64,000 nucleotides of DNA. Origin: Paenibacillus sp. FSL H3-0469. GTDB taxonomy: Bacteria > Bacillota > Bacilli > Paenibacillales > Paenibacillaceae. Of this stretch, positions 1 through 7,505 are shown piece by piece (the first letter of the stretch is position 1; each line of letters starts with the position of its first letter). The notes beneath the pieces were generated by a model that was not told where the DNA came from, did not search any database, and saw only the letters and a program-made list of their open reading frames with translations. The stretch lies in contig NZ_CP150302.1 of NCBI RefSeq assembly GCF_038051945.1, positions 5,208,001 to 5,272,000 on the forward strand, written 5' to 3'. The translations under genes and the position numbers were made by a program.

Positions 1-2105
1 TATTCTCCGGCCGGACCGGATGCTGTGATATTCCCGGCCGGTGAGATATGGTCGGTAGTGACGGAATCGCCAAGCAGCGCAAGTACACGCGAGCTTCTGA
101 TATCCTTAATGTCAGAGGCACCGTCTGCCAGATGCTCGAAGAATGGCGGATTCTGAATGTAGGTGGAGTTGCTGTCCCATTCATACAGCTCGCCTTCCGG
201 TACCGGAATGTTATTCCAGCGTTCATTGGCCGTGAATACATTCTCATATTTGCTGCGGAACATTTCAGGACTGAGCGAGCGCAGGGTGGCTTCGCGGATC
301 TCGGCTGTAGTCGGCCAGATATCGGCCAGGAAGACAGGCTCACCCTGCGGGTCATAGCCCAGCGGCTCGGTCTTCAGGTCAATATTCACTGTGCCGGCCA
401 GAGCGTAAGCGACAACCAGCGGCGGTGAAGCGAGATAGTTGGCTTTGACCTGGGCATGCACGCGGCCCTCGAAGTTACGGTTCCCGGAGATGACTGCGGC
501 AACCGTCATATCATGCTCGGTAATGGCTTCGCTGACTTCATCCGGCAGCGGGCCGGAGTTACCGATACAAGTGGCGCAGCCGTAGCCGGCCAGGTAGAAG
601 CCGAGCGCTTCCAGCGGCTTCAGCAGATCCGCCTTCTGCAGATATTCCGTAACGACCAGCGATCCGGGAGTCAGGCTGCTTTTGACATATCCGGGCTTGG
701 TCAGACCGCGTTCTACAGCCTTCTTGGCAAGCAGTCCTGCGCCCAGCATTACGCTCGGGTTGGAGGTGTTCGTACAGCTCGTGATGGCTGCAATGACAAC
801 CGCTCCTGTTGAGAGCTTGCTGCTGCTTCCGTTCTTGTGCTGAATCTCAACTTCTTCGGCAATCTTCTCGTCGCTGAGGCCATAGCCGCCCTTATCGACA
901 GGTGTACGGATAATGCCTTCGAAATTCTCCTTCATATGGGTAAGCTCTACCCGGTCCTGCGGACGCTTCGGTCCGGCCAGGCTGGGAACCACAGAAGCCA
1001 GATCCAGCTCAATGATATCGCTGAACGTAGGGTCCGGTGTCTCTGCGGTGCGGAACATGCCCTGCGCCTTATAATAATCCCCTACCAGCTCTACCAGCTC
1101 ATCCGGGCGTCCGGTGCTGCGCAGATAGGCCAGCGTCTCATCGTCTACAGGGAAGAAGCCGATCGTTGCACCGTATTCAGGAGCCATGTTGGCTACTGTC
1201 GCACGGTCTGCCAGACTGATGTTCGCCAGACCCGGGCCGTAGAATTCGACGAACTTGCCGACTACGCCTTTTTTGCGCAGCATTTGGGTAACGGTAAGGG
1301 CCAGATCGGTAGCTGTAGCGCCTTCCATCAGACTGCCGGTCAGCTTGAAGCCGACGACATCCGGGGTAACGAAATACAGCGGCTGTCCGAGCATTCCTGC
1401 TTCAGCCTCAATTCCGCCGACGCCCCAGCCCACTACGCCAAGGCCGTTGATCATTGTCGTATGGGAATCCGTGCCGACCAGGGAATCCGGGTAGACAACG
1501 GTCTCTCCGTCAATGGTCTTGGTGGCCGCCACAGAAGCCAGATACTCCAGATTCACCTGATGCACAATTCCGGTTGCCGGAGGAACCGCACGGAAATTAT
1601 TGAAGGCGGTCTGTGCCCAGCGCAGGAAGCGGTAGCGCTCCTCATTACGCTCGAATTCTACGTTCATATTATATTCAAGGGCATCCGCCGTTCCGAACGC
1701 ATCAACCATAACGGAATGGTCAATAACAAGGTCAACCGGTACAAGCGGGTTGATCTTCTTCGGGTCCCCGCCCGCCTTCTTGACGGTATCGCGCATAGCC
1801 GCGAGATCGACAACTACAGGCACGCCGGTGAAATCCTGCAGGACAATCCGGGCAGGAATGAACGGGATTTCCTTATTGCGGTCAATGCCGCCGGACCAGT
1901 TAGCCAGCTGCTTGACATGTTCTTCGGTAATCGCCCGTCCGTCATATTGGCGGACAGCCGCTTCGAGTAATACCTTAATGGAGAATGGCAGGGAGGAAAT
2001 GTCGCCTGTACCTTGCTCCTCCAGAGCGTTCAAATGATAGTAGCGATAAGTTTTGCCACCTGATTTCAGGTTCTTGGCCAATGAGAAATGGTCCTTGCTT
2101 GGCAT
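1..2105 (-). CDS. acnA: Aconitate hydratase (aconitase A), 3' end outside window
   Basis: This is the TCA-cycle enzyme that interconverts citrate and isocitrate through a [4Fe-4S] cluster in the cytoplasm. About 701 codons are present; the family is about 900 residues, so the C-terminal swivel domain is cut by the window edge. The cluster-ligand motifs are visible as SCTNTSNPSVM near residue 442 and GCATCIGNSG near residue 510, and the N-terminus (MPSKDHFSLAKNL) is typical of Bacillus-type aconitases. I chose the ATG at 2105 because ACGAGGAGG lies seven bases upstream; an in-frame ATG 21 bases further up would place that ribosome site inside the gene. In Bacillota this enzyme is also an iron-responsive RNA-binding protein; nothing here tests that. 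The opposite strand carries long open frames, but they have no family resemblance. Confidence 0.97.
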   Translation of the reverse strand, partial: MPSKDHFSLAKNLKSGGKTYRYYHLNALEEQGTGDISSLPFSIKVLLEAAVRQYDGRAITEEHVKQLANWSGGIDRNKEIPFIPARIVLQDFTGVPVVVDLAAMRDTVKKAGGDPKKINPLVPVDLVIDHSVMVDAFGTADALEYNMNVEFERNEERYRFLRWAQTAFNNFRAVPPATGIVHQVNLEYLASVAATKTIDGETVVYPDSLVGTDSHTTMINGLGVVGWGVGGIEAEAGMLGQPLYFVTPDVVGFKLTGSLMEGATATDLALTVTQMLRKKGVVGKFVEFYGPGLANISLADRATVANMAPEYGATIGFFPVDDETLAYLRSTGRPDELVELVGDYYKAQGMFRTAETPDPTFSDIIELDLASVVPSLAGPKRPQDRVELTHMKENFEGIIRTPVDKGGYGLSDEKIAEEVEIQHKNGSSSKLSTGAVVIAAITSCTNTSNPSVMLGAGLLAKKAVERGLTKPGYVKSSLTPGSLVVTEYLQKADLLKPLEALGFYLAGYGCATCIGNSGPLPDEVSEAITEHDMTVAAVISGNRNFEGRVHAQVKANYLASPPLVVAYALAGTVNIDLKTEPLGYDPQGEPVFLADIWPTTAEIREATLRSLSPEMFRSKYENVFTANERWNNIPVPEGELYEWDSNSTYIQNPPFFEHLADGASDIKDIRSSRVLALLGDSVTTDHISPAGNITASGPAGE

Positions 2106-2119
2106 ATATGCGCCTCCTC

Positions 2120-2136
2120 GTTTCATCTGGTGAAAC
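2120..2136 (-). promoter_or_regulatory. Inverted repeat in the aconitase leader
   Basis: GTTTCA (2120-2125) and TGAAAC (2131-2136) form a perfect 6-bp inverted repeat with a 5-base gap directly upstream of the ribosome site. It may be an operator or an RNA hairpin near the Shine-Dalgarno region. Only the symmetry is observed. Confidence 0.35.
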
Positions 2137-2148
2137 TACATTTCATAA

Positions 2149-2177
2149 TTTATATACTTTAAGTATAACGTTTACAA
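2149..2177 (-). promoter_or_regulatory. Probable sigma-A promoter of aconitase
   Basis: Read on the minus strand there is a TTGTAA -35 box (2172-2177), a 17-base spacer and a TATAAA -10 box (2149-2154), about 45 bases before the aconitase start. The spacer contains the inverted repeat ATACTT-A-AAGTAT (2154-2166), a possible repressor site. It does not fit the ATAA-N7-TTAT pattern described for CcpC, so the regulator is not named. Confidence 0.6.
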
Positions 2178-2414
2178 TGGGGGGAGTAAAGTTTTTTTTG
2201 CTCCTTGATGTAAGGTATATTCAGGGTTCACACAGATGCATAGAACCCTCTGCCCCCTGACTTCCCTGCAGTTAAATCGCTCCCGCTTCCGTATAGGTGC
2301 AAGCAATCCTTCATATACATAGGACAGCAGCCATAATGGCGGTGATACCGTGAAGGAATATTCTTAGCTTACATCATATACATTCTTATCTGTGAACGAA
2401 AGGGCGGAGTATGA

Positions 2415-3443
2415 ATGGAGCAGCAGTGGAAGAAAAGTCTCTATGTCTATGTGGACCAGCTGAACAAGGGGCGGGTTGCACCTGGCGCTGAGCCGCGCCA
2501 CACCACGATCAGGGACCCCCGGTTCCTGGACGAACAGCGCACGCGTTCCCGCCGGATCGCCCAGTGGTACACCCGCCGGGGCATTACTCCGCTGCGCGGG
2601 GAGACGGGGGTGCGGACGCTGCGGACCGTGCGGCAGAACCCAGCTGAGGTGGTCGCCGATGTGGCGCTGCACAGCGCCTTCTATTACGAGAAGGGCGGGA
2701 TGACGCACCGTGAGGATGTGGTGGAGTCGGAACGCCTGACCTTTGTACGTGAAAAGGACGGCTGGGAAATTGTGAACGTGGAGCGCCGTGTGCCTGAGCG
2801 GAATGGGGTACGCAAGGTGGTGGAGAAGGACCCGGCTCTGCGGCTCTCGGAGTGGGGAGAGGCTCTGTCCGATCCGCGTCCGTCCCAGCCGCTGCTGAAC
2901 CGCCGTGTCCTGAAGGGCGCTAGTGGTGTTCGAGAGGTGCGCTACCGCCGGGAAGAAGCCGCAGCCTATGCTGACCTTTGGTGGAAGGAAGGGAACCCGG
3001 AGTTCGAGATTTTTGAGGTGGACTGCACCAATTACGTCTCTCAATGTCTCTTTGCAGGGGGAGCACCTATCAACTATACTGGTAAAAGAGAAACGGGCTG
3101 GTGGTACAAGGGCTATAATGGAGCCCAGGAATGGTGGAGCTTCAGCTGGGCGGTCTCCGACAGCCTGAAGCGTTATCTGAGCGGGAGCCGGGGAAGCGGG
3201 CTGCGTGCAGAGATTGTCGAGCGGCCGGAGCAGCTTCAACTGGGCGACATTATTCAGTATGACTGGGACGGGAACGGACATTATCAGCACAGCACGATTG
3301 TTACCGCATTTGATGCGGGAGGGCAGCCGCTGGTGAATGCGCGGACGGTTAGCAGCCGTCACCGCTTCTGGGATTACAAGGATTCCTACGCCTGGACGGA
3401 CCGGACGGCTTATCGTTTTTTTCATATTAATGACTATTTATAG
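2415..3443 (+). CDS. Putative amidase-domain protein
   Basis: A 342-residue protein. Roughly residues 170-342 match my memory of the putative amidase domain family (Amidase_6): YRREEAAAYADLWW near 175, the nucleophile-like cysteine in DCTNYVSQC near 202, a Trp-rich GWWYKGYNGAQEWW stretch, and the histidine segment HYQHSTIV near 289. This is the Cys/His layout of papain-like NlpC/CHAP-type hydrolases. Residues 1-165 are a charged region without a recognised domain. There is no obvious signal peptide, so export, if any, is not explained by the sequence. The start ATG follows AGGGCGGAG. The gene ends 19 bases before ddl, so a role in wall metabolism is plausible, but the substrate is unknown. 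Confidence 0.7.
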   Translation: MEQQWKKSLYVYVDQLNKGRVAPGAEPRHTTIRDPRFLDEQRTRSRRIAQWYTRRGITPLRGETGVRTLRTVRQNPAEVVADVALHSAFYYEKGGMTHREDVVESERLTFVREKDGWEIVNVERRVPERNGVRKVVEKDPALRLSEWGEALSDPRPSQPLLNRRVLKGASGVREVRYRREEAAAYADLWWKEGNPEFEIFEVDCTNYVSQCLFAGGAPINYTGKRETGWWYKGYNGAQEWWSFSWAVSDSLKRYLSGSRGSGLRAEIVERPEQLQLGDIIQYDWDGNGHYQHSTIVTAFDAGGQPLVNARTVSSRHRFWDYKDSYAWTDRTAYRFFHINDYL

Positions 3444-3462
3444 TTCAGAAAGAGGTTAATGC

Positions 3463-4554
3463 ATGGGGAACGCTAAAACTACCGTAGGACTGGTGTACGG
3501 CGGCAAATCCGGAGAGCATGAGGTATCGCTGCAGACGGCTTATGCGGTTATGAACGCTTTTGACTACGATAAATATGAGATTATTCCGTTCTATATCTCC
3601 AAGCAGGGGGTATGGAAGGTAGGTGCAGTGCTGGAGGCTCCCTTCCCCGCAATTGAGCAGCTTAAGCTCTCCGGGGTGGCTGGTGATATGGGCACGGCTC
3701 TGAATGCCTTGTTCAGCGGGCTCAGCGGAGGCGAGCAGGTCATCGACGTGATGTTCCCGCTGCTGCATGGTACGAACGGCGAAGACGGCACCATTCAGGG
3801 ACTGTTCGAGATGGCGAATATCCCGTACATCGGTGCAGGGGTACTGGCTTCATCAGCGGGCATGGATAAGGTCGTTATGAAGAAGCTGTTCGGCGAGGCG
3901 GGGCTGGAGCAATGTGACTATTGCTACTTCAATGCTGTGAGCTGGAGACAGCGCAAGCATGAGCTGATTATAGATCTGGAGGATAAGCTGGGGTATCCGG
4001 TCTTCGTCAAGCCAGCCAACCTGGGCTCCAGCGTAGGAATCTCCAAGGCTACCGACAAGGAAAGTCTGATCAAGGCTGTGGACTATGCTTTCCGTTATGA
4101 CACGAAGGTGATTATTGAGGAGTTCGTGGATGCGCGGGAAGTGGAGGTGGCGGTACTCGGCAATGAGGAGCCGGAGGCTTCGGTTCCGGGTGAAATCGTC
4201 TCTTCCGGTGAATATTATGATTATGCGGCCAAATACACTGACGGCAAGTCACAGATGCTTATCCCGGCACCTGTCGATCCCGAGGTAGCGGATCGTCTGC
4301 GGGAGTCGGCGATACTGGCCTTCAAGGCTATTGAGGGCAGCGGGATTACCCGGGCCGACTTCTTCCTGCGGAAGTCTGACGGCAAGATTCTTATTAATGA
4401 AGTGAATACCATGCCCGGCTTCACCCCGTTCAGCATGTATCCTCTGCTGTGGCGTGAGACCGGTGTGTCCTATAAAGTACTGCTGGACCGTATGATCGGG
4501 CTGGCGCTGGAGCGTTACCGGTTCAGACAGGGCCTGAAGTACGATAATGAATAA
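3463..4554 (+). CDS. ddl: D-alanine--D-alanine ligase
   Basis: A 363-residue ATP-grasp ligase that makes the D-Ala-D-Ala dipeptide for peptidoglycan precursors in the cytoplasm. The N-terminal signature GLVYGGKSGEHEVSL is present, as are the ATP-grasp core (PVFVKPANLGSSVGISK) and the C-terminal metal-binding segment INEVNTMPGFTPFSMYP. The omega-loop reads EYYDYAAKY, with the tyrosine typical of D-Ala-D-Ala enzymes rather than the vancomycin-resistance D-Ala-D-Lac/D-Ser variants. AAAGAGG precedes the ATG. It follows the amidase gene closely on the same strand and may be cotranscribed with it. Confidence 0.97.
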   Translation: MGNAKTTVGLVYGGKSGEHEVSLQTAYAVMNAFDYDKYEIIPFYISKQGVWKVGAVLEAPFPAIEQLKLSGVAGDMGTALNALFSGLSGGEQVIDVMFPLLHGTNGEDGTIQGLFEMANIPYIGAGVLASSAGMDKVVMKKLFGEAGLEQCDYCYFNAVSWRQRKHELIIDLEDKLGYPVFVKPANLGSSVGISKATDKESLIKAVDYAFRYDTKVIIEEFVDAREVEVAVLGNEEPEASVPGEIVSSGEYYDYAAKYTDGKSQMLIPAPVDPEVADRLRESAILAFKAIEGSGITRADFFLRKSDGKILINEVNTMPGFTPFSMYPLLWRETGVSYKVLLDRMIGLALERYRFRQGLKYDNE

Positions 4555-4601
4555 ACCACGTTGATCGGCGGGAGTATTCCAGCCGGGAAGGAGAGAGGTG
4601 C

Positions 4602-4919
4602 ATGGGGTTTCAATCAGAATTCAATTCGGTGTGCAAGTTCAAGAATGAGCAGGAGCTGTACGAACTGCTGGAGTACGGACGTACCAAAATGGTGAAGCAG
4701 GGCTTCCGTGTCTATCCGACCGGCCAGAAGGTGATCGCCTATACCCCGGAGAATGTAGCGGTGGCCATTGTCAAAATTTCTGCGTCGATCGCAGAAATCA
4801 ATTTTCAGGGCAATGAGGTTACGGCGGTGGAAATGGATCTGGTCCGTAAGCTGAATGAGGAAGAGTCACGCGTACAGACGGCTCTTGCCTTCGAGATGTT
4901 CTTCGGGGAAGAGGGATGA
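4602..4919 (+). CDS. Small conserved-looking protein of unknown function, coupled to uvsE
   Basis: A 105-residue soluble, acidic protein that I do not recognise. It has a strong ribosome site (GGAAGGAGAG) and normal codon use. The predicted pattern is alpha-beta, with a hydrophobic strand (VAVAIVKISAS) and a C-terminal helix rich in Glu. There is no signal peptide, transmembrane segment or cysteine cluster. Its stop overlaps the uvsE start by four bases (ATGA), which implies translational coupling. A role next to UV damage repair is therefore possible, but this is inference from position only. Confidence 0.75.
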   Translation: MGFQSEFNSVCKFKNEQELYELLEYGRTKMVKQGFRVYPTGQKVIAYTPENVAVAIVKISASIAEINFQGNEVTAVEMDLVRKLNEEESRVQTALAFEMFFGEEG

Positions 4920-5923
4920 TCGTCCGCTTCGGCTATGTCGCCATGTCTACGGTGATTCCTGACTGTTCTCCCTCCAAAACGATGACTATGGCAAGCTTTA
5001 ACAAACTGGGCGACCGGGAGGCGGGCCTTCGTAAGCTGGAATCCATCGCCCGGATGAATCTGCATAATACGCTCCGTCTGCTGAAGCATAATGTCGGCTC
5101 GGATATTAAGGTCTACAGGCTCACCTCCAAGCTGGTTCCGCTGGCAACCCATCCTGATCTGGCGGACTGGAATCCGCTGGCTGCTCTTGCGGAGGAATTC
5201 GCTGAGGTGGGTAGCTATGTGAAGAAGCACGGGCTGCGTGTCAGCTTCCACCCGGATCACTTCACGGTGCTGAGTACACCGCGGCCGGAGGTGCTTGCAA
5301 GCTCGATCCGTGATCTGCAGCATCATACAGATATGCTGGACTCGATGGGGCTGCCGGCGACGGCTAAGAGCAATATCCACATCGGCGGCGCCTACGGGGA
5401 CAAGCCTTTGTCTGCGGAACGCTTCTGCGTGCAATGCTCTGCACTGCCGCTTGCACTTAGAGAGCGGATGACACTGGAGAACGACGACAAGACGTTCAAC
5501 GCGGTGGAGACGCTGGAGGTGTGCCGCAGAGTGGGACTGCCGATGGTGCTGGATATCCATCACCAATGGGTCAACAATGAAGGCGAGTTCCCCTGGGAGC
5601 TGTGGCCGGAGATTCTGAAGACATGGACAAGCCCTCTGGCGCTGAAGGATGTGCCGCCTGGCGCTCATCTGCCGCCGAAGATTCACGTGTCCAGCCCGCG
5701 CAGCCCGTCTGATCCGCGCAGCCATGCCGATGGGGTGGAGCCGGCACCGCTGGTTGCTTTTCTGAAACGGATTGCTGCGGATACTCCCGCCGTAGATGTG
5801 ATGATTGAGGCGAAGCTCAAGGATGGCGCCCTGTTCGGTCTGATGGAGGAGATGAAGGGACTGGCTGAGGGCGGGAATGGAATTATGGTACTAAACGGAG
5901 CCAGCGTGAATATAGAACCATAA
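4916..5923 (+). CDS. uvsE: UV DNA damage endonuclease
   Basis: A 335-residue UvsE/UVDE-family enzyme. The family is a metal-dependent TIM-barrel nuclease that nicks DNA 5' to cyclobutane dimers and 6-4 photoproducts, starting excision repair independently of UvrABC. The hallmark N-terminus FGYVAMSTVIPDCSPSKTMT is visible, with barrel-strand metal ligands in SFHPDHFTVL, NIHIGGAYGDK, TLENDDKTF, LDIHHQWVN and VMIEAK. The length is normal for the bacterial family. It starts inside the stop of the preceding small gene. Such genes are common in spore-formers. Confidence 0.95.
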   Translation: MIVRFGYVAMSTVIPDCSPSKTMTMASFNKLGDREAGLRKLESIARMNLHNTLRLLKHNVGSDIKVYRLTSKLVPLATHPDLADWNPLAALAEEFAEVGSYVKKHGLRVSFHPDHFTVLSTPRPEVLASSIRDLQHHTDMLDSMGLPATAKSNIHIGGAYGDKPLSAERFCVQCSALPLALRERMTLENDDKTFNAVETLEVCRRVGLPMVLDIHHQWVNNEGEFPWELWPEILKTWTSPLALKDVPPGAHLPPKIHVSSPRSPSDPRSHADGVEPAPLVAFLKRIAADTPAVDVMIEAKLKDGALFGLMEEMKGLAEGGNGIMVLNGASVNIEP

Positions 5924-5967
5924 CTGGCAAAAAACTTGACAGTTAGGCTTTATAGCGGTGCCAGCCA

Positions 5968-5982
5968 TGACTTGATAAGTCA
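5968..5982. promoter_or_regulatory. Perfect 6-3-6 inverted repeat
   Basis: TGACTT-GAT-AAGTCA lies in the 180-base gap between uvsE and the inositol-monophosphatase gene. A TTGACA hexamer lies at 5937-5942, but no -10 box at the right distance follows it. The repeat is a candidate operator or small hairpin; no regulator is assigned. Confidence 0.3.
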
Positions 5983-6103
5983 GCTGAAATGAGGTACGTT
6001 GAAAGAAAGTTGAGCAAGCATGTTCTAAGGCAGAGAAATGGTATCCTGCGGAAACAGTGTTCCCCGGGAGAACAATCATGCGCAAAGAAAGCGGAGTGAA
6101 GAG

Positions 6104-6991
6104 ATGAGTCCTGTAAGTCCTGATAACCGAAATGAACGGCAGCCCTATGTAGTTACAAGCAAGGGACATACGGCGGCAGCCATCAATGCTGCGGCCAAAG
6201 CGGGGGAATGGATCAAGAGCAGACAAGGCCAGGTGAAGGAGCTGGGCAGTAAGACATCGGCCCAGGATCTGGTCACGGAGGTCGATAAGGGTGTGGAGCA
6301 GATGATCCGCCGGCTAATCCTGACCCATTATCCCGACCATGCCATCCTTGGCGAGGAGGGTGTTGAGCCTGGTGCGGAGGCATTGACGGCCGCCCTGGAT
6401 GAAGCGCGGGAGCATGAGTACCTGTGGATCGTCGATCCGATAGACGGCACGACCAATTTCGTGCACGGCTTCCCGTTCTATTGCGTATCGATTGCTCTGG
6501 TGGTTAAGGGAGAGCTTACGGTAGGCGTGATCTATGATCCGATCCGGGACGAGATGTTCGTGGCCGAGAAGGGGAAGGGTGCATACATGCACGGGATTCC
6601 TACGAAGGTATCAGCGGAGACACTGCCGGGTAACAGCCTGATCGCTATGGGCTTCCCGCCGGACCGCGTGTTGGCCCAGCCGGCGAATATGGCCGGGCTG
6701 CAGCAGATTATGCCGCAGGTTCGCGGCATTCGTGCAGGAGGATCGGCGGCACTCCATCTGGCTTATGTTGCTGCCGGACGAGTGGACGGGTATTGGGAGG
6801 TTGGACTGAGCCCTTGGGATTGCGCGGCCGGGGTGCTGCTGGTGCTGGAATCCGGCGGCAAGGTCACGAATACGCTGGGCGATCCCTACGATATCAGCAC
6901 ACGCCATGTAGTCGCAAGCAATGGACGAATTCATGATTATCTGGTTACGTCCCTGCAGGCTGCAGATGCCACAGGCTTCAAGAAGCAGTAG
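6104..6991 (+). CDS. Inositol monophosphatase family protein
   Basis: A 295-residue member of the Mg-dependent, Li-sensitive sugar/inositol phosphatase superfamily. The family motifs are ILGEEG (metal-ligand Glu), WIVDPIDGTTNFVHGFPFY (the DPIDGT metal site) and SPWDCAAGVLLVLESGG (the C-terminal WD motif). The reading frame stays open upstream to 6038, but the ATG at 6104 has GCGGAGTGAAG in front of it and fits family length better. The substrate could be inositol phosphate, NADP or another phosphate ester; sequence alone does not decide. The small gene at 7008 follows 16 bases downstream. Confidence 0.93.
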   Translation: MSPVSPDNRNERQPYVVTSKGHTAAAINAAAKAGEWIKSRQGQVKELGSKTSAQDLVTEVDKGVEQMIRRLILTHYPDHAILGEEGVEPGAEALTAALDEAREHEYLWIVDPIDGTTNFVHGFPFYCVSIALVVKGELTVGVIYDPIRDEMFVAEKGKGAYMHGIPTKVSAETLPGNSLIAMGFPPDRVLAQPANMAGLQQIMPQVRGIRAGGSAALHLAYVAAGRVDGYWEVGLSPWDCAAGVLLVLESGGKVTNTLGDPYDISTRHVVASNGRIHDYLVTSLQAADATGFKKQ

Positions 6992-7007
6992 GAGGGCTTA
7001 CACTGTT

Positions 7008-7298
7008 ATGAATGAGAATGAAGATCTGGAGCGGAGACTAAGCGAGCTTCTGGAGGACGGCGAGATGCAGCAGGCGGACCGGCAGGCCAAGGAGATCCGT
7101 CAGATTTCGCCCAAGTATGAGATTCGCATACAGACTACACTTGACCCTATAGTCGAAGAGACGCTTCGTTACCGCAAAATCGCTTATGAGCTGGATGACC
7201 GGTATGATAAATATGTGAAACGCTCAGACCAGGCAAGCGGTCAGCCAAGCACTGGCGGACCGAAGAAATCTTCAGAATCGGGCAGCGGGGAGCAATAA
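7008..7298 (+). CDS. Small, highly charged protein of unknown function
   Basis: A 96-residue protein starting at the ATG after AGGAGGG. The frame is open further upstream, but that part overlaps the preceding gene in another frame and lacks a ribosome site. It is rich in Glu, Arg, Gln and Ser. Residues 5-70 look like two amphipathic helices, and the tail from about residue 78 is disordered and Gly/Ser/Pro rich. There is no signal, membrane segment or known domain. It is probably cotranscribed with the phosphatase and is followed by a terminator. Confidence 0.65.
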   Translation: MNENEDLERRLSELLEDGEMQQADRQAKEIRQISPKYEIRIQTTLDPIVEETLRYRKIAYELDDRYDKYVKRSDQASGQPSTGGPKKSSESGSGEQ

Positions 7299-7317
7299 GC
7301 TGCTGCTGTTATCCCAG

Positions 7318-7353
7318 GAGCGGTTTTCCGAATAATCGGAAGACCGCTCTTTT
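7318..7353 (+). terminator. Rho-independent terminator
   Basis: A perfect 14-bp stem (GAGCGGTTTTCCGA with TCGGAAGACCGCTC), a 4-base ATAA loop and TTTT. It closes the run of genes that ends with the small charged protein. Confidence 0.9.
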
Positions 7354-7410
7354 GTGCAAATATAAGAATCTATATGTTTCACACGATAGATTATCCTTCT
7401 ATTTCTCGCT

Positions 7411-7457
7411 GAAACGGTACCGTCCTTTAAAAGGATGGCAAAGCCGTTTCCACTTGT
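7411..7457 (+). repeat. Dispersed structured motif, copy 1
   Basis: This 47-base segment shares about 37 positions with 30110-30156, including an identical 19-base core beginning ACGGTACCGTCC and a second block CAAAGC-GTT-CC-CTTGT. This copy can fold with an outer AAACGG/CCGTTT stem and an inner CCGTCCTT/AAGGATGG stem with a TAA loop. It sits about 50 bases before the GDSL hydrolase start, so it could be part of that gene's leader. It is not a riboswitch class I recognise. Confidence 0.5.
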
Positions 7458-7505
7458 GCGAGGCGGGATGTTAGAATAGAATTATACTAATTTAGGAGGA
7501 ATACG

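Noticed and set aside
837..1970. 377-codon plus-strand open frame
   Set aside because: It is antisense to aconitase, which has full family motifs on the other strand; the frame has no recognisable domain or ribosome site.
2364..3425. 353-codon minus-strand open frame
   Set aside because: It is antisense to the amidase-domain gene, which has a ribosome site and family motifs.
7411..7457. T-box riboswitch, because of the GGTACCG text
   Set aside because: The TGG-ACCGCG T-box core and the specifier stem are absent, and the downstream gene is not amino-acid related.
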